Of a DNA stretch of 64,000 nucleotides, positions 53,671 through 64,000 are shown one piece after another. The translations under genes and the position numbers were made by a program. The notes beneath the pieces are model-generated. The model did no database searches. It was given only the letters and a program-made list of their open reading frames with translations, and had not been told where the DNA came from. The stretch covers positions 2,852,001 through 2,916,000 of the forward strand of contig NZ_PHUJ01000003.1 of NCBI RefSeq assembly GCF_002813375.1. The letters are read 5' to 3'. Numbering within the stretch: the first letter of the stretch is position 1; the number at the start of each line of letters is the position of its first letter. The DNA comes from Pseudonocardia alni (lineage in GTDB: Bacteria; Actinomycetota; Actinomycetes; Mycobacteriales; Pseudonocardiaceae).

Positions 53671-54528
53671 CAGGAGGGACCGCAGCACCCCCGGTGCGTC
53701 CGACGGGCCGGCGACCGGCGCCCACCGCGCGTTGCTGCGCGCGGCCAGCTCGGCCGCCTGCTCGTGGTCGGACTCCGGGGCCAGGATCAGCAGCTCCGGG
53801 ACCCGCCGCGCCGCCGGGACCGGGTCGTGGTCGTCGGTGGCCCGGCAGTCCGAGAGCAGCACGACGATCCGCCGCTCCGCCCGCGTCCGTTCCAGCTGCG
53901 CGGTGGCCGCCCGCAACGCACCGGACAGCGCGGTCACCCCGTGCCCGCGCAGACCCAGCACCCGGTCGACGACCGCCGACGGCGGACGGGTGGACCCGAT
54001 GTCGCGCAGGACCCGGGTCTCGGCCGCGAACGACAGCACCGCGTAGTCACCGGGCGCCCGGAACGCGCAGGCCGCGGCGGTCAGCGCCGCCGCGGCGAGC
54101 CGGTCCCCGCCCATCGACCCGGACGCGTCCACCACCAGGCACAACGCGAGCGCGGGCCGCGCCCAGGTGCGCGCGGTCAGCTCGTCGAGCCCGACCGGTC
54201 GCCGCGCCGCGCGGGCCTCGGCGACCGCGCCCAGCGAGGCGTCCAGGTCCAGGTCACCGCCGCGGTCGGCCGGGACCGCACGCAGCCTGCCGATCCCGCG
54301 CCGGGTGACCCGGCCGGAGCGGCCGATCTCCAGCACGACCCGGCCGGCGAGCCTGCGGGCCGCCGCCCGCAGCTTCTCGTCGGTGGCCTTGCCCATGTCG
54401 ACGAGCAGCGTCAGCGTCTCGTCGGGACGCTCGGCCAGCGCGGCGTCGAACGCGTCGGGGTCGAGCACCCCGACCTCGGGCGAGATCTCGGTGAACCCCG
54501 GGTGGCCCGCCAGGGAGCTGCGGGCCAC
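53662..54528 (-). CDS. VWA-domain protein partnered with a MoxR ATPase
   Basis: A 288-aa protein whose second half is a VWA domain with an intact MIDAS motif (LCLVVDASGSMGGDRL) followed by LSFAAETRVL, GVTALSGALRAA and IVVLLSDCRATDD. The first 130 residues are a helical linker typical of BchD/NorD-like partners. The GTG at 54528 has GGAGGA at good distance; an upstream in-frame stop rules out a longer form. It is encoded 84 bases after the MoxR gene and is probably its adaptor, recruiting a metallo-enzyme client. Confidence 0.82.
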   Translation of the reverse strand: MARSSLAGHPGFTEISPEVGVLDPDAFDAALAERPDETLTLLVDMGKATDEKLRAAARRLAGRVVLEIGRSGRVTRRGIGRLRAVPADRGGDLDLDASLGAVAEARAARRPVGLDELTARTWARPALALCLVVDASGSMGGDRLAAAALTAAACAFRAPGDYAVLSFAAETRVLRDIGSTRPPSAVVDRVLGLRGHGVTALSGALRAATAQLERTRAERRIVVLLSDCRATDDHDPVPAARRVPELLILAPESDHEQAAELAARSNARWAPVAGPSDAPGVLRSLLGG

Positions 54529-54611
54529 CGTGCGGTCCTCCGGGCGCGCACGCGGCCGGGACGGACGGGAGGAGCCGTCCGCGGGCCGGGGACCGCCCGC
54601 CGGTGGCGGGC

Positions 54612-55544
54612 TCAGGCTCCCCCCGACGCATCACCGCCGTCCGGGGCCTCGTCGGCATCGTCGGCGGGTTCCCGGCCGAACTCGGCCGTGTACAGCTCGC
54701 GGACGATGTCCTCGGCGCTGCGGGAGCCGGACTCGGCGAGCCGGATGCGGCCGGACAACGCGACCAGCGCCGCGTCCAGCCCGGCGCGCCAGTCGGTGGT
54801 CTTCCGGCCGCGGCGGGCCGCCAGCGCGGTGGTGATGCGGACGATGTCGATCGCGCCGCGGACCGAGGAGCCGACGTGCACGTCCGGGTGCTCGCGGGTG
54901 CGCCGGACCAGGGAGACGACCTTGGCGCGCCACTGCTCGTCGACCTCGGGGCCGCGCAGCGCGACGACCGCGGTCTCGTCCCCGGCGGTCTGGTAGCCCA
55001 TCGCGATCCGACAGACCCGGTCGTAGACGGCAGAGGAGATCCGGGCGGTGCCGACGGCGTCGAACGGATTCATCGCGGCGACCAACCGGAATCCCCCGTG
55101 CGCGGTGATCCGGCCCAGCCGGGGCACGTGCAGCTCGCCCTCGCTCATCACGGTGATGAGGACGTTGAGGGTCTCCTCCGGGATCCGGTTGATCTCCTCG
55201 ACGTAGAGCAGCGCCCCGGAGCGCAGCGCCTCGGCCAGCGGGCCGTCGACGAAGGTCTCGGGGTTGTAGCCCCGCTCCAGGACCTGGGCCGGGTCGAAGT
55301 GCCCGACCAGCCGGGCCGGGGTGAGCTCGGCGTTGCCCTCGACGAACACGAACGGGAGCTCGGCCTCCTCGGCCACCGACCGCAGCAGCGTCGTCTTCCC
55401 GGTGCCCGGCGGGCCCTCCAGGACGACGTGGGCGCCGGCCTCCAGCGCCGCGACGAGGAGCTCGACCTCCCGGCCGCGGCCGACGACGGGGGTCCCCGCG
55501 GGACCGGCGGCAGCCGGTCCCGCGGGGTTCGTGACAGACCCCAT
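54612..55544 (-). CDS. MoxR-family AAA ATPase downstream of the NDMA-type alcohol dehydrogenase
   Basis: A 310-aa AAA+ ATPase (BchI/MoxR/NorQ-like) with Walker A GPPGTGKT (about 43-50), Walker B LLYVEEINRIP and sensor 1 LVAAMNPFDAVGTAR. Its ATG shares one base with the stop of the alcohol dehydrogenase (TGATG), so both are made together. A VWA gene follows. Such pairs load or activate metal cofactors; here the coupled dehydrogenase, or an unlinked enzyme of the same pathway, may be the client. Confidence 0.87.
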   Translation of the reverse strand: MGSVTNPAGPAAAGPAGTPVVGRGREVELLVAALEAGAHVVLEGPPGTGKTTLLRSVAEEAELPFVFVEGNAELTPARLVGHFDPAQVLERGYNPETFVDGPLAEALRSGALLYVEEINRIPEETLNVLITVMSEGELHVPRLGRITAHGGFRLVAAMNPFDAVGTARISSAVYDRVCRIAMGYQTAGDETAVVALRGPEVDEQWRAKVVSLVRRTREHPDVHVGSSVRGAIDIVRITTALAARRGRKTTDWRAGLDAALVALSGRIRLAESGSRSAEDIVRELYTAEFGREPADDADEAPDGGDASGGA

Positions 55545-56656
55545 CAGTGCTCGTGCACGAGGACGCCGCGGACGTTCTTGCCGTTGAGCAGGTCGTCGTA
55601 GCCCTCGTTGACCTGGTCGAGGGTGTAGGTCCGCGTGATGATCTCGTCGAGCTTCAGGTCCCCGCTCTGGTAGAGGCCGAGGATCTTCGGGATGTCGACG
55701 GTCGGGTTGCAGTCGCCGAACAGCGAGCCCTTCACCGTCTTCTTGAACAGGGTCAGGATCGAGCCCGGCAGCTGGACATTGGTCGTCGAGAGCTTGTTCA
55801 GGCCGGTCAGCACGACGGTGCCGCCCTTGCCGGTGTTCTCGAACGCGCCGGTGACGATCTCCTCGGTCACGATGCCCGCGGTGACGATCGTCTTGTCCGC
55901 GCCGTTGCCGTTGGTCATCGCGCGGGCCAGGTCACCGGCCTCGGCGGCGGTGGCGACGGCGTGCGTGGCGCCGAGCTCCATCGCCTTCTCGCGCTTGTTG
56001 GCCAGCGGGTCGACGGCGATGAGGTTCTTCGCGCCGGCATAGCGGGCGCCCTGGACGGCGTTGATGCCGATGCCGCCGACGCCGGCGACGATCACCGTGT
56101 CGCCCGGCTCGACCTTCGCCGCGTTGACCGCGGAGCCCCACCCGGTGGGCACGCCGCAGCCGACGAGCACGGCCTTGTCCAGCGGGAGGTCGTCGTCGAC
56201 CTTCACCACCGAGTTCTGGTGGATCGTGGAGTACTGGGAGAACGTGCCCAGCATGCACATCGCGCCGTACTGGCCCTTCGGCCCGGTGAAGGGGAAGCGC
56301 TCGCCCGGCAGGTAGCCCTCGAGGATGGTCGCGCCCATGTCGCAGATGGCCTGCTGCCCGGTCGCGCACCAGCGGCAGACCCCGCAGTTGGGGATGAACG
56401 AGCAGACGACGTGGTCGCCCGGCTTCACCCGGGTGACACCCGGGCCGACGTCCTCGATGATCCCGGCGCCCTCGTGCCCGAGGACCATCGGCAGGCGCGC
56501 CTCGAGGTCGCCGTGCGCGATGTGGACGTCGGAGTGGCACAGCCCGGCGTGGGTGTAGCGGATGAGGACCTCACCCTGCTGCGGCCCGTCGAGCTCGAGC
56601 TCCTCGATCTCGATCGGCTTGCCGGCCTCGTAGACGACTGCTGCCGTGGTCTTCAC
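55544..56656 (-). CDS. NDMA-dependent (mycofactocin-type) zinc alcohol dehydrogenase
   Basis: A 370-aa medium-chain alcohol dehydrogenase of the NDMA-dependent group, whose tightly bound NAD is thought to be recycled through mycofactocin. Catalytic zinc: AGLCHSDVH and LGHEGAG; structural zinc: NCGVCRWCATGQQAIC. Rossmann motif VIVAGVGGIGINAVQGA with Asp after beta-2 (IAVDPLANKREKA). The protein ends KNVRGVLVHEH. GAGGAGC precedes the GTG at 56656. Encoded between a Fis-type regulator and a MoxR-VWA pair. Mycofactocin genes are not in the window. Confidence 0.88.
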   Translation of the reverse strand: MKTTAAVVYEAGKPIEIEELELDGPQQGEVLIRYTHAGLCHSDVHIAHGDLEARLPMVLGHEGAGIIEDVGPGVTRVKPGDHVVCSFIPNCGVCRWCATGQQAICDMGATILEGYLPGERFPFTGPKGQYGAMCMLGTFSQYSTIHQNSVVKVDDDLPLDKAVLVGCGVPTGWGSAVNAAKVEPGDTVIVAGVGGIGINAVQGARYAGAKNLIAVDPLANKREKAMELGATHAVATAAEAGDLARAMTNGNGADKTIVTAGIVTEEIVTGAFENTGKGGTVVLTGLNKLSTTNVQLPGSILTLFKKTVKGSLFGDCNPTVDIPKILGLYQSGDLKLDEIITRTYTLDQVNEGYDDLLNGKNVRGVLVHEH

Positions 56657-56728
56657 GGGCACGCTCCTCTGCGCTGGTGACGTCGGTGTCGACCCGGATC
56701 CTGTCCCACCCCCGGGGGTGTGGCGTGT

Positions 56729-56740
56729 TCCACATGTGGA
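56729..56740. promoter_or_regulatory. Palindrome upstream of the NDMA-type alcohol dehydrogenase
   Basis: TCCACATGTGGA, a perfect 12-base palindrome inside GTGT...ACAC-like flanks, 73-84 bases before the dehydrogenase start and in the gap after the regulator gene. Candidate activator-binding site. Confidence 0.5.
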
Positions 56741-56769
56741 CACGTGCGCACTGGCTCATACCGGGCGGG

Positions 56770-58410
56770 CTACGTCTCCGCCACGTCGAGCGCGCGCATC
56801 CGGCGGTACAGGGTGGTGCGGCTGATCCCGAGCGCCCGTGCGGCCTCGCGCTTGTTGCCGCCCGCGACCGTCAGGGCGTGCTGGATCGCGACCCGTTCGG
56901 CGCGCTCCCGGCCGCCGAGCCGGGTGGTCCGCGGACCGGGCCGCAGGTGCTCCGGCAGATCGTCGACGTCGATCCGGCGGGTCCCGGGCAGGTGCGCCAG
57001 CTCGGTCACGACCCGGGTCAGCTCGGTCAGGTTGCCCGGCCAGGCGTACGCGGACAGCGCCGCGACCGCGGACCGGGTCAGGATCAGCTCCCGGCCCGGC
57101 CGGACCCGTGCGGCGATGTCGGCGACCAGCCCGGGCAGCTCGTCGCGGCGTTCGCGCAGCGGCGCGAGCTCGACGCGGCTCGCGCACCGGGCGACCAGCC
57201 GCGCCGCCGGGACGGACAGCTCCTCGACCGGGCCGCAGGTGAGCACGAGACGGGTCGGGCCGGCGTCGAGCAGCGGGCGGAGCACGGTGCAGAGCTCGTC
57301 GGGCAGGACGTCCACGTCGTCGACGACGACCGCGGGCGCCCCCTTCCCGACCAGCGCGGACAGCCGGGCCGCCCAGTGCCGGGACGGTCCGGTGAGGGCG
57401 TCGGTGGCCGCCAGCACGACCGGGTCGGCGGTGCCGAGCAGCCGGGCCGCCTCGGTGCTGCGCCCCGTCCCGGGCTCACCCGCGACCAGCACCGAGCGCC
57501 CGGTGGGAACCGGACGCGCGGTGCGGCGGACCGGCTCGCGCGGCGCCGCACGGACCGGGACGAGGTGGAACAGCACCCCGTCCGCGGTGTCCGCGACGGT
57601 CTCGGCCCGTACCCGGATCCCGGCGCCGTCGGGCGCCTCCAGCACCCGGGTCAGCGGGCCGTTCTCGACGACCTCGGTCCGCAGCGTCGCGAGCAGGTCC
57701 ATCCCGCCCTCGCCCAGCACGGTGACGGCGCTGCGGTTGGTCAGCACCACGTCCGAGCCGAGGACCGCGATCGGCGACGAGCGCCGACGGGTGGCCTCCT
57801 GGAAGGCGAGGAACAGCCTGCGGTCGCCGTCGCGGGCGGTCTCGACGATCCGCTCCTCGATGTCCCGGGCGGCCCGCGACAGCAGCGGTGCGAACAGCGG
57901 GTGCGCACGCCCGCCGGCGACGGTGATGTCGAGGACGCCCTCGGTGCGGCCTCGCAGCGGGTGCCGGATCGGGTGGCCGAAGCAGCTGACGCCCTTGAGC
58001 CCGGCCAGGAAGTGCTCCTCGCCGTGGACCGCGATGCCGCGGCCGGTCTCGGCGGCCGTGCCGATCCCGTTGGTCCCCAGCACCTGCTCGTCGGCGGCCG
58101 CCCCGACCACCAGGCCGATGTCGTCGAAGGCCGAGGCGAGGGTGCGGTCGTCGCACCAGATGTCGAGGATCCGGCAGTCGCGGTCGGCGAGCTGCACCGA
58201 GAACGGCTCACCGGCGAGCTCGGCCGCCAGCGCCCGCAGCACCGGCTCCGCGGCGACGGCGAGCCGGCCGACCCGATCGACCTCCGTGACCTCCGGCCGG
58301 TCGGCGCCGTCCGGGTCGATGCCCGCCAGCCGCGCACGCCGCCAGGACGAGGCGATGTGCTCGCGCACGCCCCCCGGGGCGGATCGGCCGACGGCTCCGT
58401 CGGAACCCAT
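56770..58410 (-). CDS. GAF-AAA-Fis regulator with a degenerate ATPase domain
   Basis: A 546-aa AcoR-type regulator: N-terminal IASSWRRARLAGIDP helix, GAF domain (about 60-200), a PAS-like middle (SSPIAVLGSDVVLTNRSAV), a shortened AAA+ domain and a C-terminal Fis HTH (GGNKREAARALGISRTTLYRRMRAL). The Walker A lysine is replaced by arginine (GEPGTGRS) although an acidic VVVDDVDVL is kept, and GAFTGA is absent. ATPase-driven sigma-54 activation is therefore not expected. GGAAGG precedes the ATG. It lies directly upstream of the NDMA-type alcohol dehydrogenase on the same strand and probably controls it. Confidence 0.84.
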   Translation of the reverse strand: MGSDGAVGRSAPGGVREHIASSWRRARLAGIDPDGADRPEVTEVDRVGRLAVAAEPVLRALAAELAGEPFSVQLADRDCRILDIWCDDRTLASAFDDIGLVVGAAADEQVLGTNGIGTAAETGRGIAVHGEEHFLAGLKGVSCFGHPIRHPLRGRTEGVLDITVAGGRAHPLFAPLLSRAARDIEERIVETARDGDRRLFLAFQEATRRRSSPIAVLGSDVVLTNRSAVTVLGEGGMDLLATLRTEVVENGPLTRVLEAPDGAGIRVRAETVADTADGVLFHLVPVRAAPREPVRRTARPVPTGRSVLVAGEPGTGRSTEAARLLGTADPVVLAATDALTGPSRHWAARLSALVGKGAPAVVVDDVDVLPDELCTVLRPLLDAGPTRLVLTCGPVEELSVPAARLVARCASRVELAPLRERRDELPGLVADIAARVRPGRELILTRSAVAALSAYAWPGNLTELTRVVTELAHLPGTRRIDVDDLPEHLRPGPRTTRLGGRERAERVAIQHALTVAGGNKREAARALGISRTTLYRRMRALDVAET

Positions 58411-58510
58411 GGCGCACACCTTCCGTGACCGTGGTGACGGAGGCGACACTACCCGCGCCCGGCCGGGTCCCCGGTCGTGCGCGGGCGGGCGGGGTGCAGG
58501 ATCGTCCGAC

Positions 58511-59908
58511 ATGGACCGACGCGTGCACGCGTTCACCGACGACGCCCTGGGCGACGACGACGCCGTCGCCCTCGCCGAGCGGCTGCGCCGCCGTGAGGTC
58601 GCGCCCCCCGAGCTGCGCGCCGCCGTCGCCGCGCGCGCCGCCCGGGTCGAGCCGCACCTGCACGGCCTCGCCCTGGACCGCACCGCCGACCCCGTCACCG
58701 GGGACGCCGACGGTCCGCTGGCCGGGGTGCCGACGCTGGTCAAGGACAACGTCGAGGTCCGGGGCTGGCCCGCGGGCCACGGCACCCGGGCGTTCGTCCC
58801 CGCCCCGTCGCGCGAGCACGCCGAGGTGACCCGGCAGCTGCTCGCGTGCGGGCTGGACCTGCTGGGCACGACCCGGATGCCGGAGTACGGGCTGAACGCC
58901 TCCACCGAGTTCGCCGACGCCGAGCCGACCCGCAACCCGTGGGACCCGCGCTTCTCGGCCGGGGCGTCGTCGGGCGGGGCGGCCGCGCTCGTGGCCGCCG
59001 GCGTGGTGCCGCTGGCCCACGCCAACGACGGCGGCGGCTCGATCCGCATCCCGGCCGCGGCCTGCGGGCTGGTCGGGCTCAAGCCGTCGCGCGGGCGGCT
59101 CGCGCCGAACGCGACCGGCGCCCGGATGCCGATCGACCTCGTCGCCGACGGCGTGGTGTCCCGCTCGGTCCGCGACACCGCGGTGTTCCTCGGCGCCGCC
59201 GACCGCGGGCGCCGCAACCCGGCGCTGCCACCGCTGGGCCTGGTCGAGGGCCCCGCCCGGCGACGCCTGCGGGTCGGGCTGCTGCTGGAGTCCCCCACCG
59301 GCGCCGCCGTCGACGCCGACACCCGCGAGACCGTCACCGCCGTCGCCGAGCTGCTCGCCAAGCAGGGACACGAGGTGTCCGACGCCGTCACCGGGGTGGG
59401 GACCCGGTTCGTCGACGACTTCCTCGACTACTGGGGGCTGCTCGCGTTCTCCGTGGTCACCGGTGGCCGGCTGCTGCACGGGCGCACCTTCGCCCCGCAC
59501 CGTCTCGACGGCCTGACCCACGGCCTGGCCGACCACTACCGTCGCGCGCTGGCCCGCACCCCGGTGTTCCTGCACCGCCTGCGCAGGGTCGCGGCCACCC
59601 ACGCCGAGCTGTTCACCCGGCACGACGTGCTGCTCTCCCCGGTGCTCGCGCACACCCCGCCGGAGATCGGGTGGCTCGCGCCGACGGTGCCGATCGAGCA
59701 GCTCACCGCCCGGCTGCTCGACTACGTGGCGTTCACCCCGCTGGCCAACGTCGCCGGGGCGCCCGCCATCGCGCTGCCCGCCGGGGCGACGGCCGGCGGG
59801 CTGCCGGTGGGGGTGCACCTGGAGGGCACGGTCGGCGACGAACGGACGCTGCTGGAGCTGGCGTACGCGATCGAGGCCGACCGCCCCTGGCGGCGGATCC
59901 GGGACTGA
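58511..59908 (+). CDS. Amidase signature family hydrolase
   Basis: A 465-aa Ser-cisSer-Lys amidase. The catalytic Lys is in TLVKDNVEV. The Gly/Ser loop is FSAGASSGGAAALVAAG. The nucleophile region is NDGGGSIRIPAAACGLVGLKPSRGR. FTPLANVAGAPAIALP is near the C-terminus. It would hydrolyse a small amide in the cytoplasm; the substrate is unknown. Divergent from the GAF-AAA-Fis regulator and convergent with the HPPD operon. Confidence 0.9.
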   Translation: MDRRVHAFTDDALGDDDAVALAERLRRREVAPPELRAAVAARAARVEPHLHGLALDRTADPVTGDADGPLAGVPTLVKDNVEVRGWPAGHGTRAFVPAPSREHAEVTRQLLACGLDLLGTTRMPEYGLNASTEFADAEPTRNPWDPRFSAGASSGGAAALVAAGVVPLAHANDGGGSIRIPAAACGLVGLKPSRGRLAPNATGARMPIDLVADGVVSRSVRDTAVFLGAADRGRRNPALPPLGLVEGPARRRLRVGLLLESPTGAAVDADTRETVTAVAELLAKQGHEVSDAVTGVGTRFVDDFLDYWGLLAFSVVTGGRLLHGRTFAPHRLDGLTHGLADHYRRALARTPVFLHRLRRVAATHAELFTRHDVLLSPVLAHTPPEIGWLAPTVPIEQLTARLLDYVAFTPLANVAGAPAIALPAGATAGGLPVGVHLEGTVGDERTLLELAYAIEADRPWRRIRD

Positions 59909-59929
59909 CCCGGCCCGGACACGCACCGC

Positions 59930-62322
<2,393 letters not shown>

Positions 62323-62351
62323 TCACTCCCGGGGCCCGCCGCCGGCGTCCG

Positions 62352-62357
62352 TAACCT
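62352..62357 (+). promoter_or_regulatory. Predicted -10 box of a leaderless promoter
   Basis: TAACCT (TANNNT) ends six bases before the GTG at 62364; the same box as at ectA. Confidence 0.45.
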
Positions 62358-62363
62358 GGACCG

Positions 62364-62978
62364 GTGACGACCAGCGACGCCACGACGCCCGCCGACCTGC
62401 GCGGCAGGCCGCGACCGCCGGTCCACCCGCGGACCGCGCCGTCGGACCCGGCCGGGCTGGACCCCGAGCGCGCCGCGCTGCACGCCCGCATCGCGACCGG
62501 CCCGCGCGGAGCGCAGGCCCGGGTCCCGCTGGTCGACGGCGCCGGCCGCCTACTCGGCCCGTTCACGACGATGCTGTTCTCCCCGCGCATCGGCGACGCC
62601 GTGCAGCAGGTCGGCGCGGCCCTGCGCACCGACGACGACCTCCCGCCCCGGCTGCGCGAGCTGGCCGTTCTCGCCGTCGCCGTGCACCACGGGTCGGCCT
62701 TCGAGTGGTCCGCGCACGAGGGCCTCGCCCGCGACACCGGACTGTCCGGGGCGCAGCTGCAGGCCCTGCTCGACGGCGGCGTCCCCGACGGCCTCGACGA
62801 GGCCGAGCGGGTCGCGCTGACCACCGTGCGGGCCCTGCTCACCCGGCACGACCTGGGCGACGACGCCTTCGCCACCGCGCTGCGGGTGCTGGGACGGGAC
62901 ACCCTCGCGGCGCTGGTGTGGCTGACCGGGTACTACTCGATGCTGGCCACGGCACTCGCCGTGTTCCGGCCGGAGTGA
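62364..62978 (+). CDS. Carboxymuconolactone decarboxylase (AhpD-like) family protein
   Basis: A 204-aa CMD-fold protein with FTTMLFSPRIGDAVQQVG, LPPRLRELAVLAVAVHHGSAFEWSAHE and WLTGYYSMLATALAVFRPE. The AhpD CxxC redox pair is not present at HHGSAFEWSAHE, so a peroxidase role is unlikely. The His residues may serve a decarboxylase- or lyase-like function. Substrate unknown. It is divergent from the phenylalanine-type dehydrogenase. Confidence 0.82.
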   Translation: MTTSDATTPADLRGRPRPPVHPRTAPSDPAGLDPERAALHARIATGPRGAQARVPLVDGAGRLLGPFTTMLFSPRIGDAVQQVGAALRTDDDLPPRLRELAVLAVAVHHGSAFEWSAHEGLARDTGLSGAQLQALLDGGVPDGLDEAERVALTTVRALLTRHDLGDDAFATALRVLGRDTLAALVWLTGYYSMLATALAVFRPE

Positions 62979-63013
62979 GGCCGGGTAACCCGCGCGGAGA
63001 GGGGAGGGACGCG

Positions 63014-63454
63014 ATGAGCACCGCACCGAGCACCGCACCGGACGGGGTGCGCGTGGCCGCGGCCATGCACACCTTCCCCAAGACCTGTGGACCGGCGACG
63101 ACCGTCGCGCAGGCGTGGGCGGCATTCGAGCGACCCAAGGTGCACTCGCTGCTGGTCCTCGACGCGGGACGGCTGCTCGCGGTGGTCGACCGGGCCGACC
63201 TGACCGGGGCCGGACCGGACGAGCCCGCCGCGCCCCTCGGGACGCTCGGCGGGCGGGTGGCCCACGCCGGCGACGACCTGGCGTCGACCTGGGCGGCGAT
63301 GGCCGACGCCGGGCGGCGGCGGGTCGCCGTCGTCGACGACGCCGGCCGGCTGCTCGGGCTGCTCTGCCTCAAGCGGCACGGTCGCGGGTTCTGCTCCGAC
63401 GCGGGCATCCAGGCCCGGATCGACGAGCGCGCGGCGGCCCCGGACGGGCCGTGA
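63014..63454 (+). CDS. CBS-domain protein
   Basis: A 146-aa protein with a pair of CBS motifs. The first is around VAAAMHTFPKTCGPATTVAQAWAAF, with SLLVLDAGRLLAVVDR; the second is around DDLASTWAAMADAGRRRVAVVDDAGRLLG. It ends in a Cys-containing LLCLKRHGRGFCSD. Such stand-alone CBS proteins bind adenine nucleotides and modulate partner proteins. GGGGAGGGA precedes the ATG by six bases. It may be co-transcribed with the CMD-family gene 35 bases upstream. Confidence 0.83.
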   Translation: MSTAPSTAPDGVRVAAAMHTFPKTCGPATTVAQAWAAFERPKVHSLLVLDAGRLLAVVDRADLTGAGPDEPAAPLGTLGGRVAHAGDDLASTWAAMADAGRRRVAVVDDAGRLLGLLCLKRHGRGFCSDAGIQARIDERAAAPDGP

Positions 63455-63554
63455 GGCGGCCCACCGCGGGGAACACCGGCGCCGGGCCGGACGCTGGACG
63501 GGGTGACCACCTCCGACGCCGCCGTCGCCATCCGCAGTCGAGAGGACCCTCCCG

Positions 63555-64000
63555 GTGACCCACACCGACGACACCGTGCTCCTGGACGGGGGCGTCGCCA
63601 TGCCCCGTCTCGGGTTCGGTGTGTCCGAGTCCCGCGACGCCCACGCCGCCGTCGCCGAGGCGCTCGCGCAGGGCTACCGCAGCATCGACACCGCCGCCGT
63701 CTACGAGAACGAGACCGGCGTCGGCGCCGCGCTGGCCGGTTCCGGCCTGCCCCGCTCCGAGCTGTTCGTGACCACCAAGGTCTGGAACGTCGACGGCGAC
63801 CGCCCCGACGCGCTGGGCGCGGCACGGCGCAGCCTGGACCGGCTGGGGCTCGACCACGTCGACCTGCTGCTCGTGCACTGGCCCAACGACGACCTCGGGC
63901 ACTGCCTGTCGACCTGGGAGGCGATGGAGCAGCTGCTGGCCGAGGGCCGCACCCGCGCGGTCGGGGTGTCGAACTTCCGACCGTCGCACCTGCGCAGGCT
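63555..64000 (+). CDS. Aldo/keto reductase, N-terminal part (runs off the right edge)
   Basis: The first 148 residues of a (betaalpha)8 aldo/keto reductase that reduces aldehydes or ketones with NADPH. The catalytic tetrad is visible: Asp and Tyr in YRSIDTAAVYENE, Lys in LFVTTKVWN and His in LLLVHWPND; GVSNFRPSHL follows. The GTG at 63555 has GAGAGGA upstream. The end lies outside the window. Confidence 0.9.
   Translation, partial: MTHTDDTVLLDGGVAMPRLGFGVSESRDAHAAVAEALAQGYRSIDTAAVYENETGVGAALAGSGLPRSELFVTTKVWNVDGDRPDALGAARRSLDRLGLDHVDLLLVHWPNDDLGHCLSTWEAMEQLLAEGRTRAVGVSNFRPSHLRR

Noticed and set aside
53360..54046. A 228-codon plus-strand gene
   Set aside because: Only the first 95 or so codons resemble a membrane-protein C-terminus; the remainder is antisense to the VWA gene. 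Treated as a pseudogene.

Overview
The window is chromosomal DNA of a very high-GC actinobacterium. Codon third positions are almost always G or C, many starts are GTG, and several promoters look leaderless with a TANNNT box about 7 bases before the start codon. The gene content (Rpf proteins, a 13E12/DUF222-HNH gene, a conservon operon, an NDMA-type alcohol dehydrogenase, ectABCD) fits a Pseudonocardiaceae member, probably Pseudonocardia or a close relative. This is inferred from content, not from a marker gene. No tRNA, rRNA, CRISPR array, IS element or prophage was recognised.

1-17.9 kb: the start of an XPB-type helicase gene, a four-gene conservon (cvnABCD-like), an XPB/Ssl2-like helicase-associated gene, a 60-aa protein, a MobA/MocA-like nucleotidyltransferase, moaC-mog-moaE, two rpf genes that bracket the moa operon, and a CoxD/CoxE/XdhC-type maturation set. 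From memory, ercc3 - Rv0862c - Rv0863 - moaC2 - mog - moaE2 - rpfA of Mycobacterium tuberculosis has the same backbone, so the conservon and the second rpf look like additions. The molybdenum-cofactor and XdhC/Cox genes imply molybdoenzymes encoded elsewhere.

17.9-31.7 kb: an iron-type alcohol dehydrogenase followed by its own GAF histidine kinase and LuxR-type regulator; a DUF222-HNH gene flanked by copies of a palindromic repeat; a methyltransferase pseudogene; a gamma-type carbonic anhydrase; and thiamine genes (thiO-thiS-thiG behind a TPP riboswitch, divergent thiE).

31.7-44.9 kb: ectABCD for ectoine and 5-hydroxyectoine, with a hairpin between ectC and ectD; a small Cys-rich protein; a TatA-SDR pair; a three-gene cluster of a 2OG-Fe(II) oxygenase, an animal-type choline/carnitine acyltransferase and an epimerase; and an amylosucrase-like GH13 enzyme with an in-frame alpha/beta-hydrolase remnant upstream.

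44.9-58.4 kb: a luciferase-like monooxygenase/FMN reductase/VOC operon divergent from a MarR gene with a large symmetrical operator; an amidohydrolase - DUF59 - Zn-ADH operon that looks like the tail of a propane-monooxygenase (prm/mim) cluster without the monooxygenase; its divergent GAF-AAA-Fis regulator; some gene debris; and a second GAF-AAA-Fis regulator followed by an NDMA-type alcohol dehydrogenase, a MoxR ATPase and a VWA protein. With the 18-kb locus this makes three alcohol-dehydrogenase systems of three types, each with a nearby regulator, which suggests growth on short-chain alcohols or gaseous alkanes.

58.4-64 kb: an amidase, a Leu/Phe/Val dehydrogenase with 4-hydroxyphenylpyruvate dioxygenase (aromatic amino-acid catabolism), a carboxymuconolactone-decarboxylase-family protein, a CBS protein and the start of an aldo/keto reductase. 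All functional statements come from reading motifs and gene order; no database search was run.
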